From Oscillospiraceae bacterium (lineage in GTDB: Bacteria; Bacillota; Clostridia; Oscillospirales; Acutalibacteraceae), in NCBI GenBank assembly GCA_015065975.1, contig SVPG01000013.1, positions 1 to 56,085 of the forward strand: a stretch of DNA of 56,085 nt. Direction: 5' to 3'. The notes beneath the pieces are model-generated. The model was not told the origin of the DNA and did not search any database. It saw nothing but the letters and a program-made list of their open reading frames with translations. Below, in pieces: positions 42,201 through 51,200 of the stretch. The position numbers and the translations under genes were made by a program. Every line of letters begins with the position of its first letter. The first letter of the stretch is position 1.

Positions 42201-45200
42201 AGCGAGCTGCACTGCTGGTCTCGACGATCATGAACTTGTCGCCGACATTTGCCTCGATCTCAACGGGAGTGCCCGGTACAACGACCATAGCCTCGCGGAT
42301 CTTGGTGTACTGACCGCCGACCATCTTGTAAACGTCGAAGGTGAATGTGTCGGTTCTTGCTTCGCCGATAACAGCCTTGTTGATGATGAGCTTAGCGCTC
42401 TTAGCTGTGTTGCTGATTGTAACAGTGTTTGCTACATCGGGCTGGAGCTCGATGACACCGCCCTTGTTGCCGTCGTAGACAACAAGCTCTGCGCCCTCTA
42501 CCTGGTAGAAGTCGTATGCGGTTGCATCGTCAAGTCTCTCAATTACATAGTATCTCTCGCCTGCGACAAGACCGTTGATGGTCTCGCTTCCGCCGATCTC
42601 GAGCTTAACTGTCTTGTAGAGAGTGACGACCTCGTTACCATTCTCATCGGTGGTGATGGAATAGATATCGAATGCGAAGGTGCCGCCGAGGTTGTTGCTG
42701 CCTGCTGCAAGCTTCTTGTTAATGGTGAGGCTTGCGGACTTGACAGTGTTGGTGAAGATGACAGTCTGCTCTGCGCTGTCGATCTTGATGTCAGCCGAAC
42801 GGTTCTCAAGTGCGAAGTTGTCTGCGCCCTCGATTGCTGTAAGGCTGTACTTAGCGCCGAGCTTGGTCTCGACTATTCTGTAGGAATCGCCGTACTTGAC
42901 TGCGATATCCTGAGTCTCGCCTGCTGCAAGAACGATCTCATCGCCAACATTGACGTATGCGCCGTTTGTGAGCTTCTGGAGCTGGAAGGTGAAGGTATCG
43001 CCATAGGACTTGCCAACAACTTCCTTACCGACTGTCAGCTTAGCGCCTGCGTTGTCGTTGGTGAATGTGAGGGTCTTAGCTGCTGCTGCATCAGCCATGA
43101 CATATGCGCCGTTGCTGCCGTCATAGACGAGCTCGGTGCCGCCTGCCACACTGCTGAATACATACTTGGAACCTTCTGCGAGCTTCTCGATTACGAGATA
43201 CTCAACGCCTGTGTAGAGGTCTGCGAAGGTCTTGCTCTCGCCGAGCTTGAGGGTGAAGTTCTCAACAGACTTCCAAACGGTGTTGCCGTTTGCATCGGTG
43301 CCGTTTGCCATGAGGAGCTCGAACTCGAAGTCTCCTGCAACGTCTGTGCCGCCTGCTGCAAGTGTCTTGACAACTGTCAGGCTTGCATTCTTGCGGGTGT
43401 TGGTGATGACCATCTCATTCTTCTCGCTGTTGATAGCGACAGTGTTGGTCTCGGTCTCGCCAACCTTATAGGTTGTGGTGTAGATATCGCTGTCAACTGT
43501 CTCAGTAACAACTACTGTGGAGCCGAACGGGATACCTGTGAAGGTCTTGGAAGTTCTTGCGGAGATGACACCGCTCTGAGTTGTGACGTTGCCCTCTGCA
43601 TCAGTGATGGTAGCAGTTACCTCAAAGCTTGCATCAGGATTGATAACGTCGTTGAGCTCCTTCTTGACGGTGAGCTCGCCGGCCTTGACGGTGTTGGTGA
43701 ATACAACACTCATTGCATCAACGATGTTGATGGAAGCGCCGTTCTCGATGTTCTTGCCGTCAGCCTCTACAGAGTAGAGAGAGTAGCTCTTGCCGGAATC
43801 GGTCTCAGTGATGGTGTAATCTGCACCGACAAGGATCTTATCGAAGGTTACAACGTTTGTTGTGGTGCCTTCAGTGATCTTGAGGGTGAACTCATAGTTG
43901 TCGTAGTTCGGTCCGTTGAGTGTGAACTTGAACTCGTCGCCGGTATTGACATCGCCGGCCTTGAGCTGCTTGTAGACCGAAAGCTTGGTGTTGTTTCTGG
44001 TGTTGGTGAAGCCGACAGTCTCGCTTGCAGCATCGATTGTAACGATTGCTGTGCTGCTGCTGCCAACGGTGTTGGTGGTAGTGTAGAGCTTACCGTCAAC
44101 ACTCTCGGTGATTCTTACCTGAGTGCCGTACTGGATGCCTGTGATCTTCCACTGCTCGCCGTTGCCGAGAGACTTGGAGCTGCTGTTTGTGCTGTCGCTG
44201 AGCGGCTGCCATGTGTTGCCGTCAGTGCTGTACTCTGCTGTGAATACGAACTTAGCATCGGGATTTGCGACATCATTGAGGGTCTTGGTGATGATGATCT
44301 CACCGGTCTTGACCTTGTTGGTGTACTCAACAGCCTCATCATCAGCGTTGATGGTGATGGTTGCCTGCATTCCCTCGGTGCTGTCTGCGCCGACGATGCC
44401 GGAGAGCTCGTATCTGTCGCTGAGAGCGCCTTCAGTGATTACGAATACATCCTCGTAATCTGCGTCGATCTCAACAAATTCGCCGGCCTTGAGAGTGTAT
44501 GTGACAGCCTCGCCGCCGTTCTTGGATACTGTGAATGTGAAGCTATCGCCGTTTGCGAAACCGTCGACTCTCTTGCTGAGTGTCAGCTTGGTGGTCTTGA
44601 TCTCGTTGGTGATGGTCACATCAGCATTGCCGATGAGTGTGAACTCAACGCCCTTGTTGCCCTTATCGGTGATGACGATCTCATCAGATGCGCCTGCAAC
44701 GTCTGCGGAAGCGAAGTTGTAGGTAGCGCCTGTGTCGGTCTCGATCACGCGATACTTGGTATCAACGTCGAGCTGGAAGGACTTGGGCTCTGCGGTAGCG
44801 GAAAGCTTGAATGCAGATCCGACATTCTTCCAACCGTCGCCATCCTTCTGCTGGAGCTGGAAGGTGAACTCATAACCGTTGTCAGCACCCACGATAGCCT
44901 TATCGACTGTGAGGGTTGCCTGCTTACGGGTGTTGGTGAACTTGATGGACTGTGCCTTGGCATTTACGGTGTAAGCTGCCTCGAGGCCTGCAGCCTCAGC
45001 ATCAGAACCAACCTTGTACTTGGTGGTGTAGCTGTCGTTTGCAGTTTCCTTGACGACATATACACTGCCGTACTCGAGACCCTCGAAGGTCTTCTTCTCG
45101 CCGTTTGCAAGCTGGAATGCATCGCCGTCGTTTACAAACTCTGTGCCGTTCCACTTCATGAGCTGGAAGGTGAAGCTTGCGCCGGAATCGATGTCCTCAA

Positions 45201-48200
45201 CAACAGTCTTGCTGACGGTGAGGGAACCGGTGTTAACGGTATTTGTGAAGGTAACGACCTCTGCGCCGTCGATGGTAACATCGCCGTACTTGTCAGCGAT
45301 ATCGATCTCGTCTGCGCCGGTGATAGCGGTAAGAGTGTATCTGCCGCTGACTGCGGTCTCGATTACTCTGTACTGATCACCGAACTTGACAGTGAAGGTC
45401 TTGGTCTGGCCTGCGGTCAGGTTGAACTCTTCAACGTCGACATACTCAGTGCCGTTCTTCTTCTGGAGCTTGAATGCGAATACGTTGTCGTTAGCTGTGC
45501 CTGCGACAACCTTCTTGACTGTGAGGGAAGCCTCAGCATTCTTGTTGGTGAACTCGATAGCTGCTGCCTTATCTGCGTCTGCAGCGATGCTTGCACCGTT
45601 GTAGCCGTTGAAGGTCTCTGCCTTGCCGCCTGCTACGGAAGCAAATGCGTAAACAGAACCGTCTGCAAGCTTCTCGATTACGAGATACTGCTCGCCTGCG
45701 ATAAGATCAGTGAAGGTAACCGACTTGCCGATACCGAGCTCGAAGCTCTTCTCGTACTCCCAGTTGCCGTCAACCAGTCTGTAGAGCTCGAATGCGAATG
45801 TGCCGCCGAGGTTGTTGCTGCCTTCTGCAAGAGCCTTGCTGACCTTGAGGGTAGCACTTCTGACGGTGTTGGTGAAGGTAACGTTGCTGCCTTCTGCCGG
45901 AATCTTGACGAATGCGGCATTGTCTGCAAGGCTGCTGTTATCTGCACCTGCGATTGCTGTAAGCTCGAATCTGCTTGCAGCGCCGGACTCAACGATCTTG
46001 AACTCATCGCCGATGGAAACGCCCTCGGTAATGGTGACCGGAGTACCCGGGGTGACTACGACACCCTTCTTGAATGCGACATACTCAGTGCCGTTCTTCT
46101 TGTAGATGTCGAAGGTGAAGGTATCTGCCTTAGCGTCGCCGACAACCGACTTGTTGATGGTGAGGGATGCGCCCTTGACCATGTTGGTGAAGGTGACGTT
46201 GTTTGCAACATCGGGAAGCAGTACGACTGCGCCGCCGTTGTTGTTCTTATATTCGGTATAGGTTGCGCCTGTTACCGAAACGAAATTGTACTTGGAGGAG
46301 GTGCCGAGCTTCTCAACTACGAGATACTCTTTACCTGCAACAAGATCGGTGAACTCCTGCTTGCCGCCTGCGGAGAGAGTGAACTCCTCAACAGACTTCC
46401 ATGCAGTGCCTTCCTTGACGAGAAGCTCGAAGGTGAAGGTCTCGCCGAGATCCTTGCTGCCTGCTGCAAGAGCCTTGTCAACAACGAGGGTTGCGCTCTT
46501 GACAGTGTTTGTGAAGGTGATCTTCTCGGTGCCGGTAACGATGCGGACATCAGCGGTGCGGTTTGCAATGCTGTTGGTGTCAGCGCCGTCGATAGCGGTG
46601 AGCTTATAGATGTCGCCGAGCTTGGTCTCGACTACTCTGTAAGTGCTGCCGTAAACGACATCAAGAGTCTTGGTCTCGCCTGCCTTGAGGACGAAGGTGT
46701 CAACTGTGGTGTAGGTTGCGCCTTCCTTCTTCTGAAGCTCGAAGGAGAAGCTGTCCTCACCTGCATCGCCGACAACAGTCTTTGCGACCTGGAGCTTAGC
46801 TGCTGCGTTAGCATTGTAGAATACTACGTTTGCTGCTGCATCTGCGGAAGCGGTAACTGTTGCTGCGGGGTTGTTCTTGTACTCTGCGAAGCTGCCGCCG
46901 GAAACTGTATCGAAGATGTACTTCGAACCGTCTGCCAGGGTCTCGACTACCATGTAGTCAGCGCCTGCGTAGAGCTTATCGAAGGTCTTGGACTCGCCGG
47001 CCTTGAGAGAGAACTTCTCAACAGAGGTCCATGCGGAGCCGTTCTTTACAAAGAGCTCGAATGCAAAGGTGTCGCCGACATCGGAGGAACCTGCGGAGAG
47101 CTGCTTTGCGACCTTGATGGTTGCGTTCTTTCTGGTGTTGGTGAAGTTGATTTCAGCATCACCGGAAATTGTAAGCTCAGCCTGAGCACCGTCGCCGGTG
47201 TTGTTGACTGTTGCATACTTAGCGGAATCAACAGCCTCGATAACTCTTACGAGTGTGCCGTATTCGATACCGCCAACGGTGAAGGACTCGCCGCCACCGA
47301 TAAGTCCGTTGCCGATTGTCTTCCACTCGCCGTCGATCTGAGCCTGAACGGTGAATGCGAACTTAGCATCGGAATTGAGGTCGTCGTTGAGGGTCTTTGT
47401 AACGATTACGGAACCCTTCTTGACTGTGTTGACGAAGGTGATATCCTCAGCACCGTCGATGGTGACCTGAGCATATGCGCTCTCAACAACATTCTCGTCG
47501 CCGCCGGTGATACCGGTCAGCTCATAGCTTGCGCCGTACTTGGTCTCGTAAACTCTGTAGGAGTCGCCGAGCTGTACGTCGAAGTCCTTGCTGCCGCCTG
47601 CCTTGAGGTCGAAGGACTCAACATCGGTCCACTTGTCGCCGACAAGCTTCTGGAGCTTGAAGGAGAAGGTGTCCTCTGCTGCGCCTGTGCCGCTGACAGA
47701 CTTTCTGACTGTAAGGGAAGCACCCTTTGTCTTGTTGACGATTGTTACGGAAGCATCAGCTGCGAATGCAATGGATGCGCCCTTGCCGTTCTCAGCAACG
47801 ATGTAGGAACCGTCGCCTTCAACGGTGTAGAAGTCATAGTTGTCGGAAATACCGGTCTCTATAACTCTGTAGGTCTCGCCTACTGCGAGCTTGAAGGTGG
47901 TCTTCTCGCCGGCCTTGAGGGTGAACTCCTCAACCTTGGTCCAGCTGTCGTCTGCAAGCTTGCGCTCGAGAACGAACTCGAAGGTGTCACCGAAGTTGTA
48001 GCTGCCGTCCTTGAGCTTCTTATCAACTGTGAGGGTAGCAGTCTTTCTGGTATTCTCGAACTCTACCTCGACTGTTGCCTTGCTGATAGTGATCTCAGGA
48101 GTCTCATTGCTTGCGGTCTCAACGCCTGCAACAGTGTTGGAGGTTGCATAGAGATCGCTGCCTGTCTCAACGAGCTTATAGGTCTCGCCATAGGGGAGAT

Positions 48201-51200
48201 CCTTGATGGTGAGGGACTCGCCCTTACCGAGGAGGAATGTCTCGCCTGTGGAGATCCAGCCGCTTCCGCTCTTCTTGTAAAGAGTGAAGGTGAACTTAGC
48301 GTCCGGGCTGGTGGTGTCATTGAGAACCTTGGTTACGGTGATTTCACCGGTCTTGATCTTGTTGTAGATTGTGACCTCTGTATCCTTGGTGAACTTGATC
48401 TGTCCGCCGTTTACGCCGTCGATAGCATTTGCGCCTGCAACGGAGCTGAAGGAATAGCTTGCGCCTGTGGAGGTCTCGATGACTCTGTAGTTGACGCCGA
48501 CTTCAAGCTCAACGCTGTAGGGCTTATCGCCTGCCTTGAGGGTGAATGCGGAGCCGACCTTGGTCCACTTGCCGTCAAGCTGACGCTCGATCTGGAATGT
48601 GAAGTCCTCACCGAGGTCTGCGCTGCCGGCAACAAGAGCCTTGCTTACCTTGAGGGTAGCAGTCTTTCTTGTGTTGGTGAATACGATTGCCTTGAACTGG
48701 CTGTCAAGCTTGATCTCAGCAGAGACGTTGCTTGCGCCGGAATCGGAAGAACCGGAAACGTTGAGCTTGCCGCCCGAGAGGGTTGCATCTGCATATACAT
48801 TATATACAGTAGAGTAAATGGAGGAATCAACGGTCTCGACAACTCTGTAGTTGTAGCCGTAGTCAAGTCCCTTGAACTCATAGCCTTCTTCGTTTCCGAA
48901 GGCGATCATTTCAACGTCCTTCCATGTGCCGCCCTCGTACTTCTGGAGGGTGAATGTGAAGGAAGCGTCGGTAGCAACGTTATCGTTGAGCTTCTTGTAA
49001 ACATAGATGCTGCCCTTCTTGACTTCGTTGACGAAGGTGAAGGTGGTGTTGCCTGCGATAACCTTGGAAGCACCTGCAGCACCGTCGATCTCAACGGATG
49101 TGCCGCCTGTTACGGTGGAAAGCTTGTAGCTGTCGCCGCTGCTCAGCTCAACCACGCCGTACTCAGCGCCGATATCGACGGAGAAGGAAGTGGAAGCGCC
49201 TGCTGTGAGGGTGAACGGATCGCCCTGTGCGAACCAGCTGCCCTTTACGTTCTTGTAAAGCTGGAAGGTGTAGGTCTCGCCGAGGTTGATGGAACCGTCA
49301 GCAAGCTTCTTGACAACTGTGAGAGTAGTGGAAGCTCTCTTGTTGGTGAAGTTTACACTGTGGCTTCCGCCGATTGTAACGTTTGTGGAAGTGCCGCTGA
49401 CTGCTGCCTTGCCGTCTACCGAGTAGGTAGTTACATAGGAAACGCCGTCGGTTGCTTCCTCAACAGTGTAGGTCTGACCGTAGGGCAGGCCGCTGACTGT
49501 TGCAGTCTCGCCGTTTGCAAGGGTAACGGTCTTGATGACTGTACCTGCTGCATCCTTGACTGTGAAGGTGAAGGTTGCCTCGGGGTTGACTGTATCTGCA
49601 AGGGTCTTGCCGATGGTGATCTCACCGGTCTTTACCTTATTCTTGAAGGTAACGGATGCACCCTGTGCAACAACAACTGTAGTCTTGTTGCCTTCAACAG
49701 TGCCGCCTACGATGCTGTCGAGCTCGTAGATTGCGCCGCTCTCGACTTCCTTGATAACATAGGAGTCACCCTCCTGAAGGTTATCGAAAGTCTTGGACTC
49801 GCCGGCCTTGAGTGTGAAGTTCTCGTTGAGCTCACGTCCGGAGATGTTGAAGGTGAATACATCGCTTGCATTTCCGCCGCCGATAACCTCTTTGGTTACG
49901 GTGATGCCCATACGAGCGATGGAGTTTGTGAAGGTCATTGTATAATCGGAAGTAAGCTTAACCTCGTTGCTCGGCGAAACGCCTGTGAGGGTGTAGCTGC
50001 TGCCGGAGGAGATTTCCTCAACCTTATACTCAACGCCAACGGGAAGTGTGAAGGTCTTGCTCTCGCCGTTCTTGAGAGAGAACTCAGCGTCCTTCTTCTC
50101 CCATGCGCCGTTCTTTGCTTCGAAAAGCTGGAAGGTGAAGCTCTCGCCTGTATCCTTATCGCCTGCAGCGATGGTCTTGACAACTGTCAGCTTAGCCTCT
50201 TTTCTGGTGTTGGTGAAGGTTACAGTCTGATTTGCGTTGTCTGCGGTAAGAGCGATCTGTGCAGCATTTCCGGTCTCGCCGCCAACTGTTGTTGTGTAAA
50301 CAGAACCGCTGACGTCCTCGACAACTCTGTAGTTGCCGTACTCAAGACCCTCGATGGTCTTGCTGCCGTTGTTGGTAAGATTGAAGGTTGCACCCGCAAC
50401 GTTCTCCCATGTGCTGCCGTTCTGCTTCTGAAGAGTGAAGCTGAAGGAAGCGGAAGGATCAATTGCATCCTCAAGAGCCTTCTTGACAGTGATGGAACCT
50501 GTCTGAGCCTCGTTGGTGAATACTACCTTATATCCTGTTGCAGCAACAGTGAATGTTGCCGACTTGGAAGCATTGTCGTTTGTGGTGCCGCCTGTGACCG
50601 ATACAAAGCCGTAGCCTGTGCCGCTGTCGGTCTCGACGACCTTGTAGGTGTTGCCCTCGGGAAGGTCATTGAATGCCTTGACCTCGCCTGCCTTGAGGGT
50701 AAAGGACTCGATCTCTGTCCAGCCGCTGCCTTCCTTATGATAAAGAGTGAAGCCGAAGTCAGCATCAGGTGTGCTGCCGTCGCTCATCTTCTTCTCAACG
50801 GTAAGGGTAGCCTTGAGAGGATCCTTGAAGAAGTTACCTGTGTGGTACTCGAATCCGCCTGTTGCAACCATGTTCTGGACGATGGTTGTACCGTTTACGT
50901 GGCCCTGGCCTGCAGTGTAAGTTGCATACGGAGCAAGCAGAGAACCCTGAACGGAAGTGGAGTTGGACTCAAGTGCGGTAGCCTCGTAGTAGTTCCAGAC
51001 AGCCTGAGCCTGACGAACTGTATCGGAATCGTTGCCGCCGTAAACATTGGGCTTGGTTCCGCTGATGTTGATCAGGATGGAGTCGCTGCCGAAGCTGCCA
51101 TCGAAGTTAACAGCTGTGATAGCGTTGCCGTCGATGTTGAATACGTGCGGATTGCCTGCAACGTGATCAGCCGACGGAGAAAGTGTTGCTGTGGAACCGC

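Larger units (their letters stand above)
39510..50820 (-). repeat. 36 tandem modules inside the giant gene
   Basis: About 11.3 kb of diverged repeats of roughly 270-345 bases. By sequence three subtypes recur: A (TGEITVTKTLND...YTTT..VG), B (KxLAxGSxDLG...AGxEYLVIEKLxxGSKY) and C (VVGxxxxDTFTFxLQK...GDxYRIVETxLG...AIxGAD). Numbered from the N-terminus, modules 12-19 run A B C B C B C A, and so do 24-31. Confidence 0.85.
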
